In this document: positions 1 to 11,491 of the stretch, piece by piece
How positions within the stretch are numbered: position 1 is the first letter of the stretch
Layout of the letters: each line of letters opens with the position of its first letter
DNA from: Enterobacter sp. kpr-6
GTDB taxonomy: Bacteria; Pseudomonadota; Gammaproteobacteria; Enterobacterales; Enterobacteriaceae
Reading direction: 5' to 3'
Assembly (NCBI RefSeq): GCF_900116015.1
Contig: NZ_FOYH01000013.1
Location: 1 to 64,000 of the forward strand
Length of the DNA stretch: 64,000 nucleotides
Notes under the pieces: generated by a model
Told to the model about the DNA's origin: nothing
The model's database searches: none
What the model saw: the letters and a program-made list of their open reading frames with translations, nothing else
Translations under genes and position numbers: made by a program

Positions 1-13
1 ACACTGATGAAGA

Positions 14-90
14 TGGTGCATCCGGGAGGATTCGAACCTCCGACCGCTCGGTTCGTAGCCGAGTACTCTATCCAGCTGAGCTACGGATGC
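14..90 (-). tRNA. argV: tRNA-Arg (anticodon ACG)
   Basis: The minus strand folds as a 77-base tRNA with an encoded CCA end. The acceptor arm starts GCATCCG and pairs with CGGATGC. The anticodon loop reads CTACGAA, giving ACG, which is modified to ICG and reads CGN arginine codons. The T-arm carries GGTTCGAATCC. In E. coli the equivalent gene is the first of the argVYZQ cluster downstream of serV, and the spacing of four bases from the next tRNA fits co-transcription with it. Further arg copies, if present, lie beyond the left edge. The symbol rests on synteny. Confidence 0.95.
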
Positions 91-94
91 AAAA

Positions 95-187
95 TGGCGG
101 TGAGGCGGGGATTCGAACCCCGGATGCAGCTTTTGACCGCATACTCCCTTAGCAGGGGAGCGCCTTCAGCCTCTCGGCCACCTCACC
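95..187 (-). tRNA. serV: tRNA-Ser (anticodon GCT)
   Basis: This is a 93-base class II tRNA on the minus strand, starting GGTGAGGTGGCCGAG and ending with an encoded CCA. The anticodon loop contains GCT, which reads AGC/AGT serine codons. The long variable arm expected of tRNA-Ser is present. It is the promoter-proximal gene of the serV-arg unit, with a stable-RNA type promoter about 60 bases upstream. Confidence 0.95.
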
Positions 188-248
188 ACACGCCTCTTGC
201 GAGTGCTTCGAAGAACTTGTTTCTGCTCATCGTCGCTGCGTGGCGCAC

Positions 249-276
249 ATATTACTTTCTGGGACTTATAAGTCAA
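249..276 (-). promoter_or_regulatory. Promoter of the serV-argV tRNA operon
   Basis: On the minus strand TTGACT (-35) is followed after 16 bases by TAATAT (-10) and then a GC-rich stretch (GTGCGCC). That stretch resembles the discriminator of stringently controlled stable-RNA promoters. The position, about 60 bases before the tRNA-Ser 5' end, fits a processed leader. Predicted from sequence only. Confidence 0.65.
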
Positions 277-279
277 ACA

Positions 280-495
280 ATTTTTCCCACCCCTGAATCG
301 ATTGCACACTTCGCAGGCAATTCGGGCGTAAAAAGGTCAAAAAGGATGTTTTATCAGCAGAATATCTGCATCGTGAATACAAAAGACGACAGGCGCTGTG
401 GCTTGTGGAAGGCAAGAAAAGCGATCGGGAGAAGAAGAAATTAAAGGTGAAATGCAGAAGCAATGAAAGTGTAACGGGAGAGGAGGACAATCTGA
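280..495. other. Intergenic stretch between serV promoter and csrA terminator
   Basis: Apart from the tRNA promoter (249-276) and the csrA terminator (496-529), I see no gene, repeat or convincing RNA in this stretch. Short open frames here have no recognisable protein family and no good ribosome binding site. Confidence 0.5.
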
Positions 496-529
496 AAAGA
501 GCCGCGTCTCGCGGTTAAGCGAGACGCGA
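496..529 (-). terminator. Rho-independent terminator of csrA
   Basis: On the minus strand, just after the csrA stop, GCGTCTCG and CGAGACGC pair around a short CTTAACCG loop region. GGCTCTTTT follows, giving a GC-rich stem and a short U run. The position directly after csrA supports its role as that gene's terminator. Confidence 0.75.
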
Positions 530-534
530 TAATA

Positions 535-720
535 TCAATAACTGGACTGCTGCGATTTTTCAGCCTGGATACGCTGGTAGATCTCTTCACGGTGAACAGA
601 TACTTCTTTAGGGGCGTTAACACCAATACGTACCTGGTTACCCTTCACGCCTAAAACAGTCACAGTGACCTCATCCCCAATCATGAGGGTCTCACCAACT
701 CGACGAGTCAGAATCAGCAT
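535..720 (-). CDS. csrA: Carbon storage regulator CsrA
   Basis: This 61-residue protein starts [10 protein letters not shown], the hallmark of CsrA/RsmA. It has the five beta strands and a short C-terminal helix of the family, including the [16 protein letters not shown] segment that forms the RNA-binding edge of the dimer. The family binds GGA motifs in mRNA leaders, represses glycogen synthesis and gluconeogenesis, and promotes glycolysis and motility; CsrB/CsrC sRNAs sequester it. The length equals the E. coli protein. The 242 bases separating it from alaS should carry its own promoters. The BarA sensor kinase, which feeds the same circuit through UvrY, is also in this window (59593). Confidence 0.97.
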
Positions 721-962
721 TCTTTGCTCCTTGAAAGATTAAAAGAGTCGGGTCTCTCTGTATCCCGGCATTATCCATCATATAACGCCAAAAAGTAAGC
801 GATGACAAACACGCTACGTGTAAGCAGTCACGGCATTACATTCTGTTAAACGTAAGTTTAGCCGATATACACAACTTCAACCTGACTTTATCGTTATCAA
901 TAGCGTAGTGGCAATCACGCCACAACCCGAAGGTTATGGCGTTTGCATACGCTTTGTAATTA

Positions 963-3590
963 TTACAACTTCGCGCTTACCCAGCCTTTTACAGTAGCAA
1001 GTGCTGCCGGAAGGGCTGACGCATCAGTGCCGCCAGCCTGGGCCATGTCTGGTCGACCGCCCCCTTTGCCACCCACTTGCTGAGCAACCATTCCTACCAG
1101 TTCCCCTGCTTTGACGCGATCTGTCACGTCCTTAGACACACCCGCAATCAGAGAAACCTTACCTTCTGCGACCGTAGCCAGCACGATAACTGTTGAACCA
1201 AGCTGATTCTTCAGATCGTCAACCATAGTACGCAGCATCTTAGGCTCAACGCCCGCCAGTTCACTGACCAGCAGCTTCACGCCATTGATATCTTCCGCCT
1301 TACCGGACAAGCTGGCGCTCTCCAGTGCGGCCTGTTGTTCTTTAAGCTGTTGCAGCTCTCTTTCTAACTGACGGGTTTTATCCAGAACGCTACGCACTTT
1401 TTCGCCCAGGTTCTGGCTGTCGCCTTTCAGCAGTTGCGCGATGTCGTGCAATTGATCGCTTTGCGCATGCAGACTTTCAATTGCCCCCTGCCCTGTGACG
1501 GCTTCAATACGACGTACGCCCGCTGCGGTGCCAGACTCAGACACAATGCGGAACAGGCCGATGTCACCGGTACGGGAGGCGTGGATACCGCCGCACAGTT
1601 CAGTTGAGAAATCACCCATGCTGAGTACGCGTACGCGCTCGTCATATTTCTCGCCAAACAGCGCCATTGCGCCCTTCGCCTTCGCGGCATCGAGATCCAT
1701 GATGTTGGTTTCGATTGGCAGGTTACGGCGAATTTGCGCGTTAACCAGATCTTCTACCGCACGGATTTCCGCAGGCTTCATCGCTTCGAAATGCGAGAAG
1801 TCAAAGCGCAGTGCTTTATCGTTGACCAGAGAACCTTTCTGGGCAACATGCGTACCCAGCACTTCGCGCAGGGCGGCGTGCATCAGGTGGGTGGCGGAGT
1901 GGTTAAGACGAATGCGATCGCGGCGCGCGTTATCCACTTCCGCTTTCACACCATCGCCCACTTTCAGAGAGCCGTTCGCGAGCTTGCCCTGATGACCAAT
2001 CGCCTGGCCGTATTTCTGTGTATCGTTAACGGTAAAGCTAAAGCCGTTACCGTTCAGTTCGCCTTTATCACCTACCTGGCCGCCGGATTCTGCATAGAAT
2101 GGCGTTTCGTCCAGCACGACAACGGCGTCCTGGCCTGCGCTGATGGCATCAACCGCTTTGCCATCCACAAACAGCGCGGTCACTTTACCGGTCAGTTCAG
2201 TGTGATCGTAACCTTTAAATTCTGAGCTGCCGTCTACGCGGATCATCGCATTGTAGTCAGCGCCAAAACCGCTGGATTCACGCGCCCGACGGCGCTGCTC
2301 TTCCATTGCGGCTTCAAAACCGGCTTCGTCTACTTTCAGATTACGCTCACGGCACACATCGGCGGTGAGATCCACCGGGAAGCCGTAGGTGTCATACAAG
2401 CGGAAGGCGGTTTCACCGTCCAGCGTATCGCCGGTCAGTTTTGCCAGCTCTTCGTCCAGCAGCGCCAGACCACGCTCCAGCGTGCGGGCAAACTGTTCTT
2501 CTTCCGTTTTCAGGATCTGCTCGACCTGCATCTGCTGGCGTTTCAGATCCTCACCCGCGGCACCCATCACGCTAACCAGCGGACCAACGAGTTTATAGAA
2601 GAATGTGTCTTTTGCGCCCAGCATGTTGCCGTGACGAATCGCGCGACGAATGATGCGACGCAGCACGTAGCCACGGCCTTCATTGGACGGGGTTACCCCA
2701 TCAGCGATCAGGAATGCACAGGAACGAATGTGATCGGCGATAACGCGCAGGGATTTATTACCCAAATCCGTTGCGCCCGTGACTTGTGCCACAGCTTTAA
2801 TCAGCGTGCTGAACAGATCGATTTCGTAGTTGGAGTTAACGTGCTGCAGCACAGCCGCGATGCGCTCCAGACCCATGCCGGTGTCCACAGACGGCTTCGG
2901 CAGCGGTTCCATGGTGCCATCAGCCTGGCGGTTAAACTGCATGAAGACGATGTTCCAGATCTCAATGTAGCGGTCGCCATCTTCTTCCGGGCTACCCGGC
3001 GGGCCACCCCAGATGTGATCGCCATGATCGAAGAAAATCTCGGTGCACGGACCGCACGGTCCGGTGTCGCCCATCTGCCAGAAGTTATCTGAGGCATACG
3101 GCGCGCCTTTGTTATCACCGATGCGGATAATGCGCTCACGCGGAATACCGACTTCTTTTTCCCAGATTTCGTAAGCTTCGTCATCCGTTTCATACACGGT
3201 CACCCACAGGCGCTCTTTCGGCAGGGCAAACCAGTTTTCACCCGTCAGCAGTTCCCATGCGAACTGAATGGCCTCGTGCTTAAAGTAATCACCGAAGCTG
3301 AAGTTACCCAGCATTTCGAAGAAGGTGTGGTGACGCGCGGTGTAACCGACGTTTTCCAGATCGTTGTGTTTACCGCCCGCACGCACGCAGCGCTGCGAGG
3401 TGGTTGCGCGGGAATAATTACGTTTGTCGAGGCCAAGGAACACGTCCTTGAACTGGTTCATCCCGGCGTTGGTAAACAGCAGAGTTGGATCGTTGTTAGG
3501 GACCAGGGAGCTGCTGGCAACTACCTGATGTCCTTTACTATGGAAAAAGTCGAGAAACGCCTGACGGATCTCAGCGGTGCTCTTGCTCAT
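963..3590 (-). CDS. alaS: Alanyl-tRNA synthetase
   Basis: This 875-residue class II synthetase attaches alanine to tRNA-Ala and clears mischarged Ser/Gly. The N-terminal catalytic core starts with the typical [17 protein letters not shown]. The editing domain shows the zinc/editing signature [11 protein letters not shown] and, further on, CGGIH. The C-terminal C-Ala part ends with the glycine-rich [15 protein letters not shown] stretch. The length matches E. coli AlaS (876 aa). It lies in the conserved order csrA-alaS-recX-recA. The 130 bases upstream should hold its promoter, known to be autoregulated in E. coli. Confidence 0.98.
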   Translation of the reverse strand: MSKSTAEIRQAFLDFFHSKGHQVVASSSLVPNNDPTLLFTNAGMNQFKDVFLGLDKRNYSRATTSQRCVRAGGKHNDLENVGYTARHHTFFEMLGNFSFGDYFKHEAIQFAWELLTGENWFALPKERLWVTVYETDDEAYEIWEKEVGIPRERIIRIGDNKGAPYASDNFWQMGDTGPCGPCTEIFFDHGDHIWGGPPGSPEEDGDRYIEIWNIVFMQFNRQADGTMEPLPKPSVDTGMGLERIAAVLQHVNSNYEIDLFSTLIKAVAQVTGATDLGNKSLRVIADHIRSCAFLIADGVTPSNEGRGYVLRRIIRRAIRHGNMLGAKDTFFYKLVGPLVSVMGAAGEDLKRQQMQVEQILKTEEEQFARTLERGLALLDEELAKLTGDTLDGETAFRLYDTYGFPVDLTADVCRERNLKVDEAGFEAAMEEQRRRARESSGFGADYNAMIRVDGSSEFKGYDHTELTGKVTALFVDGKAVDAISAGQDAVVVLDETPFYAESGGQVGDKGELNGNGFSFTVNDTQKYGQAIGHQGKLANGSLKVGDGVKAEVDNARRDRIRLNHSATHLMHAALREVLGTHVAQKGSLVNDKALRFDFSHFEAMKPAEIRAVEDLVNAQIRRNLPIETNIMDLDAAKAKGAMALFGEKYDERVRVLSMGDFSTELCGGIHASRTGDIGLFRIVSESGTAAGVRRIEAVTGQGAIESLHAQSDQLHDIAQLLKGDSQNLGEKVRSVLDKTRQLERELQQLKEQQAALESASLSGKAEDINGVKLLVSELAGVEPKMLRTMVDDLKNQLGSTVIVLATVAEGKVSLIAGVSKDVTDRVKAGELVGMVAQQVGGKGGGRPDMAQAGGTDASALPAALATVKGWVSAKL

Positions 3591-3720
3591 AATTATCCTG
3601 AAATCAAGCTAACGAAATGTCGCAGCCAGCGTCTACCTCTTTACAGGGCAGCTGCCAACTACTGGAAAAAGTGGGAATAAGATAAGTTTTCTTTGATACG
3701 AAGTAAAATCCCGTATGCAG

Positions 3721-4221
3721 TCAATCGTCAAAATTTAGCCACACGGCCTGAATATCTTCCATCATAAAGCCGCGATACATCAAAAAACGCTGAACTTTCA
3801 CTTTTTCCGCGAAGGTGGTCGGCAAGGGTTCACCAAATTTGCGGTACGCCTGTTCACGGGCAATAGCGACCCAGTCGATCTCGCATTCGCGCATCGCGGT
3901 TTCTCCCGCTTCGCGCCCGATACCTTTCTGATTTAACTCCTGGCGAATGCGCGATGGGCCATAGCCTTTGCGGCCACGGCTGGCGATAAACTGCCGGGCA
4001 AAGCGGGCATCATCGAGGTAGTTATTTTCATAGCACCAGTCGACAACTTTATTGATGTCGTCCTCGGTGGCGTCTACAGGTTCAGGGCCGGTTTTGGTGA
4101 TGATGGGGGCGGTGAGTTTACGGCGAAACTCCTGCTCGCTGTGGTCGCGCATCGCCAGAATACGCATTGCCCTGTCCAGCAGACGGGCGTAGGCAGAACG
4201 GCGGGGTGAGGTCTCAGACAT
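3721..4221 (-). CDS. recX: RecA regulatory protein RecX
   Basis: This 166-residue, mostly helical protein consists of RecX three-helix repeats. In the family it caps growing RecA filaments and inhibits recombinase and coprotease activity. The segments [11 protein letters not shown] and [27 protein letters not shown] are typical. The gene starts 72 bases after the recA stop, with a hairpin terminator in between. In E. coli recX is made by read-through of such a terminator, which keeps RecX well below RecA. Confidence 0.95.
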   Translation of the reverse strand: MSETSPRRSAYARLLDRAMRILAMRDHSEQEFRRKLTAPIITKTGPEPVDATEDDINKVVDWCYENNYLDDARFARQFIASRGRKGYGPSRIRQELNQKGIGREAGETAMRECEIDWVAIAREQAYRKFGEPLPTTFAEKVKVQRFLMYRGFMMEDIQAVWLNFDD

Positions 4222-4244
4222 GGTAAACCTACCTGGAATTCAAT

Positions 4245-4271
4245 AGCAAAAGGGCTGCAGAAGCAGCCCTT
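4245..4271 (-). terminator. recA-recX intergenic terminator
   Basis: On the minus strand AAGGGCTGC and GCAGCCCTT pair around a TTCT loop, and TTTGC follows. It sits right after the recA stop and before recX. The E. coli counterpart is leaky and passes a minority of transcripts into recX. Confidence 0.8.
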
Positions 4272-4293
4272 GTTTTAACAGAGTGTCAGAGTG

Positions 4294-5403
<1,110 letters not shown>

Positions 5404-5422
5404 TTACTGTTTTGTTGCCGCA

Positions 5423-5450
5423 ATTATACTGTATGAGCATACAGTATCAA
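5423..5450 (-). promoter_or_regulatory. recA promoter with LexA (SOS) box
   Basis: On the minus strand TTGATA (-35) and TATAAT (-10) are separated by 16 bases. Between and overlapping them lies the palindrome CTGTATGAGCATACAG, which fits the LexA consensus CTG-N10-CAG with near-perfect arms (5427-5446 with flanks). The last codon of pncC touches the -35 hexamer, so the promoter lies partly at the end of the upstream gene. Confidence 0.93.
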
Positions 5451-5944
5451 GTGTTTTGTAGAAATTGTTGCCACAAGGTTTTCAGGGCATAAGCTGTGGC
5501 CTGACGACGCACGCTTTCGCGGTCACCGGCGAAGCATTCGCAGCGCGTAATGCCCTCGCCTGCGGCGCTGGCAAAGCCAAACCACACGGTGCCGACAGGT
5601 TTTTCCGCGCTGCCACCGTCGGGTCCGGCGATGCCGCTAATCGAAATCGCATAGGCTGCGCGCGCGGCTTTAATGGCACCAATGGCCATCTCAACCACAA
5701 CCGGTTCGCTCACTGCGCCATGCGCCTCAAGCGTCGTAGGTTTTACGCCAATCATTTGCGCTTTTGCTTCATTACTGTAGGTGACAAAGCCGCGCTCAAA
5801 CCAGGCGGAACTGCCCGCCACATCGGTGATCACTTTCGCCACCCAGCCGCCGGTGCAGGATTCAGCGGTAGTAAGCGTAGCGCCGCGTGCCTTAAGCGCA
5901 AGCCCGATGCGCTCGCTCAGTTGCATTAACTCGCTGTCCGTCAT
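5447..5944 (-). CDS. pncC: Nicotinamide-nucleotide amidohydrolase PncC
   Basis: This 165-residue CinA-C domain protein (YgaD in older E. coli naming) deamidates NMN to NaMN in pyridine nucleotide recycling. Seen in the sequence are LTTAESCTGGWVAK, with the catalytic Ser of the family, and ISISGIAGPDGGS. I chose the second of two adjacent ATGs because GGAG lies five bases before it and because the length then equals the E. coli protein. It is upstream of and codirectional with recA. Confidence 0.93.
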   Translation of the reverse strand: MTDSELMQLSERIGLALKARGATLTTAESCTGGWVAKVITDVAGSSAWFERGFVTYSNEAKAQMIGVKPTTLEAHGAVSEPVVVEMAIGAIKAARAAYAISISGIAGPDGGSAEKPVGTVWFGFASAAGEGITRCECFAGDRESVRRQATAYALKTLWQQFLQNT

Positions 5945-6037
5945 CATGACTCCGTAAGTGAATAAAAACATGGCGCACAAGATAGCACCTTCTCAGTGTA
6001 GATGGGGACGGGATGCCGATTTTACGAGGAGGCTTCA

Positions 6038-6064
6038 GAAAAAAGGCCAGCAAGCGCTGGCCTT
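6038..6064 (-). terminator. Rho-independent terminator of mltB
   Basis: On the minus strand AAGGCCAGC-GCTT-GCTGGCCTT is a strong hairpin followed by TTTTCTG. It lies 30 bases after the mltB stop. The A-rich other flank may let it work for both strands. Confidence 0.85.
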
Positions 6065-6093
6065 CGTCATTTTGTGCTGCGGGCGGGCAACGT

Positions 6094-7179
6094 TTACTTC
6101 ACGCGCGACAACGCCACTGTTTGCCCCAGTTGCCAGACCGCCATCGCATAGTGCGTACTGTGGTTATAGCGGGTGATGGCGTAGAAGTTTGGCAGGCCGT
6201 ACCAGTATTCGTAGCCTGTTCCCACGTCGAGACGTAACAGGCTGGCTTCCTGGTGATTGCCCAGCGACTGCTGCGGGGTTAACCCGGCAGCGGCCAGTTG
6301 CGACACGCTGTATTTGGTTTTGAAGCCGTTCTCCAGTCCCGGAGCCTGACCGAAAGCCGGTACCGCCACCACATCACCTTTCACCCAGCCGTGGGCTTTA
6401 AAGTAATTCGCTACGCTGCCAATCGCATCCACCGGGTCCCACAGGTTGATGTGGCCGTCGCCATTAAAATCAACCGCATACTCTTTATAGGAGGAGGGCA
6501 TAAACTGCCCGTAGCCCATCGCCCCCGCAAAAGAGCCTTTCAAATCGAGCGGATCGTCACGCTCATCGCGCGCCATTAACAGGAAGGTTTCCAGTTCACT
6601 GGAGAAATATTCCGCACGACGTGGATAGGCAAAGGAGAGTGTTGCCAGCGCATCAAGAATGCGGGTTTTCCCCATCACGCGGCCCCAGCGGGTTTCCACG
6701 CCGATAATGCCGACGATAATTTCCGGCGGCACGCCATACACCTGCCAGGCGCGGGTCAGCGCATCTTCATATTGATTCCAGAAAGCGACACCGTTTTGCA
6801 CGTTGTCCGGGGTAATAAACTGTTTGCGGTAGCGCAGCCAGGCCCCGTTCGGCCCTGACGGCGGCAGTCCGGTTGTCGGAGCCTGCCTGTCCATCAGACG
6901 CAGCACGGAATCGAGGCGCTTCGCCTGCGAGAGGATCTCCTGCAACTGCTGGCGATCGAAGCCGTGCTTGCTCACCATTTTATCGATGAACTGTTCTGCC
7001 GCCGGGTTATTGGCAAAATCACCGCCCAGCAGCATCACATTATGCTGCGGCTCCAGCAGGAATCCGCCAGAAGGTGCGGGACTGGTGGTGGTTTCTGCCT
7101 GAGTCAATTTGGGTTTGCTGCTACATGCGCTGAGCAACACGACGAGAGGTAAAAGAGCTGCGTAACGACGCTTAAACAT
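6094..7179 (-). CDS. mltB: Membrane-bound lytic murein transglycosylase B
   Basis: This 361-residue outer-membrane lipoprotein has signal MFKRRYAALLPLVVLLSAC, with lipobox LSAC and the modified Cys at residue 19. It cleaves the MurNAc-GlcNAc bond of peptidoglycan with formation of 1,6-anhydro ends. The GH103 domain shows VGIIGVETRWG, with the catalytic Glu, and AGAMGYGQFMPSSY. Twenty extra upstream residues in the longest ORF were dropped because the lipoprotein signal starts at MFKRR. In E. coli the srl operon begins next to this gene. Here gutQ follows directly, in divergent orientation. Confidence 0.97.
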   Translation of the reverse strand: MFKRRYAALLPLVVLLSACSSKPKLTQAETTTSPAPSGGFLLEPQHNVMLLGGDFANNPAAEQFIDKMVSKHGFDRQQLQEILSQAKRLDSVLRLMDRQAPTTGLPPSGPNGAWLRYRKQFITPDNVQNGVAFWNQYEDALTRAWQVYGVPPEIIVGIIGVETRWGRVMGKTRILDALATLSFAYPRRAEYFSSELETFLLMARDERDDPLDLKGSFAGAMGYGQFMPSSYKEYAVDFNGDGHINLWDPVDAIGSVANYFKAHGWVKGDVVAVPAFGQAPGLENGFKTKYSVSQLAAAGLTPQQSLGNHQEASLLRLDVGTGYEYWYGLPNFYAITRYNHSTHYAMAVWQLGQTVALSRVK

Positions 7180-7391
7180 GAGACATCCATATAACGAATT
7201 CGGCCAGAGAGAATTATGGTAAAGCATCTGACTATCCACAAGGAAGCGGCATCACAACGCAAATTTCTTTCATTCTGTAAGGCGAAGTCCGGGGATTACC
7301 CGATGATTTGATCTTTCCCTCTGATAAGCGCAGGCAAATCCACTATCATCGACAGCTTCAAAAATAAGGGACTTTTTTGCCGGAGAGAGCC

Positions 7392-8357
7392 ATGAGTGAG
7401 TTTCTGTTAAATACCGCCCGTCAGACACTGCTGCTGGAGTTGCAGGAAGCCAGCCGCCTGCCTGAGCGCCTTGGCGAGGATTTTATCCGCGCCGCCAACG
7501 CCATCATCCACTCCGAGGGCAAAGTGATTGTCGCCGGGATCGGCAAGTCCGGGCACATCGGTAAAAAAATCGCCGCCACGCTCGCCAGCACCGGCACGCC
7601 GTCGTTTTTCGTCCATGCGGCTGAAGCCCTGCACGGCGATTTAGGCATGATTGAACCGCGCGACGTGATGCTGTTTATCTCTTACTCCGGCACCGCTAAA
7701 GAGCTGGATTTGATCATCCCGAACCTGAAAGACAAAGGCGCAAAACTGCTGGCGATGACCGGGAAATTACGCTCCCCGCTGGCGCTGGCCGCCGATGCGG
7801 TGCTGGACATTTCCGTTGAACGCGAAGCCTGCCCGATGCGTCTTGCGCCGACCTCCAGCACGGTTAACACCCTGATGATGGGCGACGCGCTGGCGATGGC
7901 GGTCATGCAGGCGCGCGGCTTTAACGAAGAAGATTTTGCCCGCTCCCACCCGGCAGGCGCGCTGGGTGCCCGGCTGTTGAATAAAGTGCATCACCTGATG
8001 CGCACCGGCGACGCACTCCCACAGGTGCAGGACAACACCAGCGTAATGGACGCCATGCTGGAACTCAGCCGTACCGGGTTAGGCCTGGTGGCGATATGCA
8101 ATGCCGCGCGTAACGTCGAAGGGGTGTTTACCGACGGCGATTTACGTCGCTGGCTGGTCGGCGGCGGGAATTTAAACGCGCCGGTGGTGGAAGCCATGAC
8201 CAAAGGCGGCGTGACGCTCCAGGCGCAAAGCCGCGCCATCGATGCCAAAGAGATCATGATGAAACGTAAGATCGCCGCCGCCCCGGTCGTGGACGAAAAC
8301 GGCGTTCTCACGGGCGCAATTAACCTCCAGGACTTCTATCAGGCGGGCATTCTCTAG
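7392..8357 (+). CDS. gutQ: Arabinose-5-phosphate isomerase GutQ
   Basis: This 321-residue sugar isomerase interconverts ribulose-5-P and arabinose-5-P. It has an SIS domain (about residues 35-170, with [11 protein letters not shown] and [10 protein letters not shown]) and two CBS domains in the C-terminal third ([20 protein letters not shown]). The start is the ATG after GGAGAGAGCC, giving the E. coli length. In E. coli gutQ is the last gene of the sorbitol operon srlAEBD-gutM-srlR-gutQ. Here no srl gene precedes it, so it must use a promoter in the 212 bases after mltB. The stop codon overlaps the stop of norR by a few bases on the other strand. Confidence 0.95.
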   Translation: MSEFLLNTARQTLLLELQEASRLPERLGEDFIRAANAIIHSEGKVIVAGIGKSGHIGKKIAATLASTGTPSFFVHAAEALHGDLGMIEPRDVMLFISYSGTAKELDLIIPNLKDKGAKLLAMTGKLRSPLALAADAVLDISVEREACPMRLAPTSSTVNTLMMGDALAMAVMQARGFNEEDFARSHPAGALGARLLNKVHHLMRTGDALPQVQDNTSVMDAMLELSRTGLGLVAICNAARNVEGVFTDGDLRRWLVGGGNLNAPVVEAMTKGGVTLQAQSRAIDAKEIMMKRKIAAAPVVDENGVLTGAINLQDFYQAGIL

Positions 8358-9868
8358 CCCTTCAGCCCCAGACGCTTCGCCAGCCGGTGCAGGTTGGCGA
8401 CGTCTGTTTCCAGCGCGCGGGCGCAGGCCGCCCAGTTACCGCCGTGCTCACGCAGCGCCGTACTTATCATCTCCCGCTGAAAGGCTTCGGTGGCGTCACG
8501 TAAATTTTGTGCCGTCACCAGCGGCGCTTTCGGCGGCGTGACGGTAACCGGCGCATCACGCAGCGCAAAATGATTCACATCCAGCACCACGTCGTCATCG
8601 CGTGCGGTAGCACGGGCCAGCACCACCGCGCGATGTACCGCATGTTCCAGTTCGCGCACGTTGCCAGGCCAGCCATACTCCAGCAGTTGCGCCCGTGCGC
8701 CAGCACTCAGCACCACCCGTGCCAGCCCCAGCCGCAGACGGCACTGCTCGCAGAAATAGCCCGCCAGCAACACCACATCTTCCCCACGCTCGCGCAGCGG
8801 CGGCACCGACAGCGGGAACACGCTCAGGCGATGGAACAGATCGGCGCGAAAACGCCCGGCCAACACTTCGTCACGCAGATCGCGGTTAGTCGCCGCCAGC
8901 ACCCGCACGTCCACGCGCAGGCTGCGATCGTCCCCGACGCGCTGAATATCGCCATACTGCAACACCCGCAACAGCTTGGCCTGCAACGCCAGCGACAGCT
9001 CGCCGATCTCATCGAGAAACAGCGTGCCGTTGTCGGCCATCTCAAATTTACCGCTGCGGTTGCTGATAGCCCCGGTAAACGCGCCCTTCACATGGCCGAA
9101 CAGTTCACTTTCAGCAACGCTCTCCGGCAATGCGGCGCAGTTTAAATACACCAGCGGATTGACCGCGCGCGGCGATCCCTCGTGGATGGCCTTCGCCACC
9201 AGCTCTTTACCGGTACCAGTTTCGCCGCTGATCAGCACGTTGAGATCCGACGCCGCGACGATTTCAATCGCCTTTTTCAGCTCGCTCATGCCGGGCGACA
9301 GGCCGATCATCTCGCCGTGCGGCACAGGTTCAAACGCCGCTGGCGTGCCGGGCAGCATGTTCTGGCTCTCCAGTTGCTCGATGAGCAGCGCGTTATTCAG
9401 CGCCCCCGCCGCCAGCGCAGCAATCAGGCGCAGTTCTTCATTACTGAAGGTATCAAACTGGTCGGGGTCCATGCCGTCGAGCGTCAGCGCGCCAATCAGA
9501 TGCTGTCCGGCAAACAGCGGCAGGCCGATACAGGCGTGCACCTTCAGACTTTCGTTACCGGGGATCAGGCCGTCATAAGGATCGGGCAGATCGCTGTCCG
9601 CCGGGAAGCGCACCACGTCCCCGGCGCGGGCGATAGCCTCAAGTCTGGGATGGCCCTCCAGAGTAAAACGGCGGCCTAAAACGTCGCGCGCCAGTCCGTC
9701 GATAGCGAGCGGAATAAACTGCCGCGCCTCATAGCGCAGCAGCGCCGAGGCATCACAGCCCAGCACCTGACGCAGTGTGGTGATCAGCCGCTGAAAGCGA
9801 TCCTGATGCCCCACCCCGCTTTGCAGTTCAATGGCGATAGCCGCCAGCACCTCAACAGAAAAACTCAT
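8354..9868 (-). CDS. norR: Nitric oxide-responsive sigma-54 activator NorR
   Basis: This 504-residue enhancer-binding protein has three parts. An N-terminal GAF domain (about 1-170) holds the mononuclear iron that senses NO in the family. A AAA+ domain shows Walker [10 protein letters not shown], the sigma-54 contact loop GAFTGA and Walker [14 protein letters not shown]-terminal helix-turn-helix ([17 protein letters not shown]) completes it. The start [15 protein letters not shown] matches the family length. It diverges from norVW, which it activates, with three 11-bp target sites in the shared 186-bp intergenic region. Confidence 0.97.
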   Translation of the reverse strand: MSFSVEVLAAIAIELQSGVGHQDRFQRLITTLRQVLGCDASALLRYEARQFIPLAIDGLARDVLGRRFTLEGHPRLEAIARAGDVVRFPADSDLPDPYDGLIPGNESLKVHACIGLPLFAGQHLIGALTLDGMDPDQFDTFSNEELRLIAALAAGALNNALLIEQLESQNMLPGTPAAFEPVPHGEMIGLSPGMSELKKAIEIVAASDLNVLISGETGTGKELVAKAIHEGSPRAVNPLVYLNCAALPESVAESELFGHVKGAFTGAISNRSGKFEMADNGTLFLDEIGELSLALQAKLLRVLQYGDIQRVGDDRSLRVDVRVLAATNRDLRDEVLAGRFRADLFHRLSVFPLSVPPLRERGEDVVLLAGYFCEQCRLRLGLARVVLSAGARAQLLEYGWPGNVRELEHAVHRAVVLARATARDDDVVLDVNHFALRDAPVTVTPPKAPLVTAQNLRDATEAFQREMISTALREHGGNWAACARALETDVANLHRLAKRLGLKG

Positions 9869-9880
9869 TATCGCCTCGCA

Positions 9881-9936
9881 GTCATTTTGACAATGCATAA
9901 TGTCATATTGACTGTACTTATGATAGTCATTTTGAC
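9881..9936. promoter_or_regulatory. Three NorR binding sites (norVW enhancer)
   Basis: Three near-identical 11-mers lie in the norR-norV gap: GTCATTTTGAC at 9881-9891, GTCATATTGAC at 9902-9912 and GTCATTTTGAC at 9926-9936. They fit the GT-N7-AC core known for NorR in E. coli, where three sites are needed to assemble the activator hexamer. Start-to-start spacings are 21 and 24 bp, and the last site is about 55 bp upstream of the -24 element. Confidence 0.9.
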
Positions 9937-9991
9937 GTCACCCGTTTTGTCATAAATATATAAACCATTATAAATCAAATACTTAAAAAAC

Positions 9992-10007
9992 TGGCACGCA
10001 TCTTGAT
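9992..10007 (+). promoter_or_regulatory. Sigma-54 promoter of norVW
   Basis: TGGCACGCATCTTGAT matches the sigma-54 consensus TGGCAC-N5-TTGC well at the -24 GG and reasonably at -12. It lies 48 bases before the norV start and downstream of the three NorR sites, the usual enhancer geometry. Confidence 0.85.
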
Positions 10008-10054
10008 ATAAGCAAGTTATCTGAAAAAATAACTGCACGGGAATTAAGACGATT

Positions 10055-11491
10055 ATGACTATTCATGTAAAAAATAATATTCACTGGGTTGGCCAACGTG
10101 ACTGGGAAGTGCGTGATTTTCACGGCACCGAATACAAAACCCTGAAAGGCAGCAGCTATAACAGCTACCTGATCCGCGAAGGGAAAAATGTGCTGATTGA
10201 TACCGTCGATCATAAATTCAGCCGCGAATTCGTGCAGAACCTGCGCAATGAAATCGACCTCGACGCCATCGACTACATCATTATTAACCACGCCGAAGAA
10301 GATCATGCGGGCGCGCTGACCGAGCTGATGTCATACATCCCGAACACGCCGATTTACTGCACCAACAACGCCATTGATTCTATTAACGGCCACCATCATC
10401 ACCCGGAATGGAATTTCCACGTGGTCAAAACCGGGGATTCGCTGGATATCGGCAACGGCAAGCAGTTGATCTTCGTTGAAACACCGATGCTGCACTGGCC
10501 GGACAGCATGATGACCTACATGACCGGCGACGCGGTGCTGTTCAGCAACGACGCGTTCGGTCAGCACTACTGCGACGAGCGCCTGTTTAACGACGAAGTG
10601 GATCAGGCCGAACTATTCGAGCAGTGCCAGCGCTACTACGCCAACATCCTGACGCCGTTCAGCCGCCTGGTGACGCCAAAAATCATGGAAATTCTCGGCT
10701 TCAACCTGCCGGTCGACATGATTGCCACCTCGCACGGCGTGGTCTGGCGCGATAACCCGACGCAAATCGTCGAGCTGTACCTGAAATGGGCGGCGGATTA
10801 TCAGGAAGATCGCATTACGATTTTCTACGACACCATGTCGAATAACACCCGCATGATGGCTGACGCTATCGCCCAGGGCATCAACGAAGTCGATCCGCGC
10901 GTGGCGGTGAAAATCTTCAACGTCGCCCGCAGCGATAAAAACGACGTCCTGACCAATGTGTTCCGCTCCAAAGGCGTACTGGTGGGCACCTCCACCATGA
11001 ACAACGTGATGATGCCGAAAATCGCCGGGCTGGTGGAAGAGATCACCGGGCTGCGCTTCCGTAACAAACGCGCCAGCGCTTTTGGCTCGCACGGCTGGAG
11101 CGGCGGCGCGGTAGACCGTCTTTCCACCCGTTTGCAGGATGCCGGGTTTGAAATGTCATTAAGCCTGAAAGCGAAATGGCGACCGGATATGGACGCGCTG
11201 GAAATCTGCCGCCAGCACGGGCGTGATATTGCACGTCAGTGGGCGCTTACCCCGCTGCCGGAAGCCGCTCCGCAACAGGAAGCCTGTGCCTGTGCTGCCG
11301 CCGCTGCCGCCGAACTGGGGCCGCAAATGCAGTGCAGCGTCTGCCAGTGGATTTACGATCCGGCAAAAGGCGAACCGATGCAGGATGTCGCCCCCGGCAC
11401 GCCGTGGTCAGAGGTCCCGGATTACTTCCTCTGCCCGGAATGCTCGCTGGGTAAAGACGTGTTTGACGAACTGGCGATGGAGGCAAAATGA
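10055..11491 (+). CDS. norV: Anaerobic nitric oxide reductase flavorubredoxin
   Basis: This 478-residue cytoplasmic enzyme reduces NO to N2O without oxygen. The N-terminal metallo-beta-lactamase-like domain carries the diiron ligands in HAEEDHAG. A flavodoxin domain (from about residue 250, [16 protein letters not shown]) binds FMN. A C-terminal rubredoxin has [10 protein letters not shown] and CPECS, the two CxxC iron-binding pairs. Electrons come from NorW, whose gene overlaps the norV stop by four bases (ATGA). The length is within one residue of E. coli NorV. Confidence 0.98.
   Translation: MTIHVKNNIHWVGQRDWEVRDFHGTEYKTLKGSSYNSYLIREGKNVLIDTVDHKFSREFVQNLRNEIDLDAIDYIIINHAEEDHAGALTELMSYIPNTPIYCTNNAIDSINGHHHHPEWNFHVVKTGDSLDIGNGKQLIFVETPMLHWPDSMMTYMTGDAVLFSNDAFGQHYCDERLFNDEVDQAELFEQCQRYYANILTPFSRLVTPKIMEILGFNLPVDMIATSHGVVWRDNPTQIVELYLKWAADYQEDRITIFYDTMSNNTRMMADAIAQGINEVDPRVAVKIFNVARSDKNDVLTNVFRSKGVLVGTSTMNNVMMPKIAGLVEEITGLRFRNKRASAFGSHGWSGGAVDRLSTRLQDAGFEMSLSLKAKWRPDMDALEICRQHGRDIARQWALTPLPEAAPQQEACACAAAAAAELGPQMQCSVCQWIYDPAKGEPMQDVAPGTPWSEVPDYFLCPECSLGKDVFDELAMEAK

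Noticed and set aside
7-444. A 145-codon plus-strand frame across the tRNA genes
   Set aside because: It runs antisense through both tRNA genes and the tRNA promoter, and it is not protein-like.
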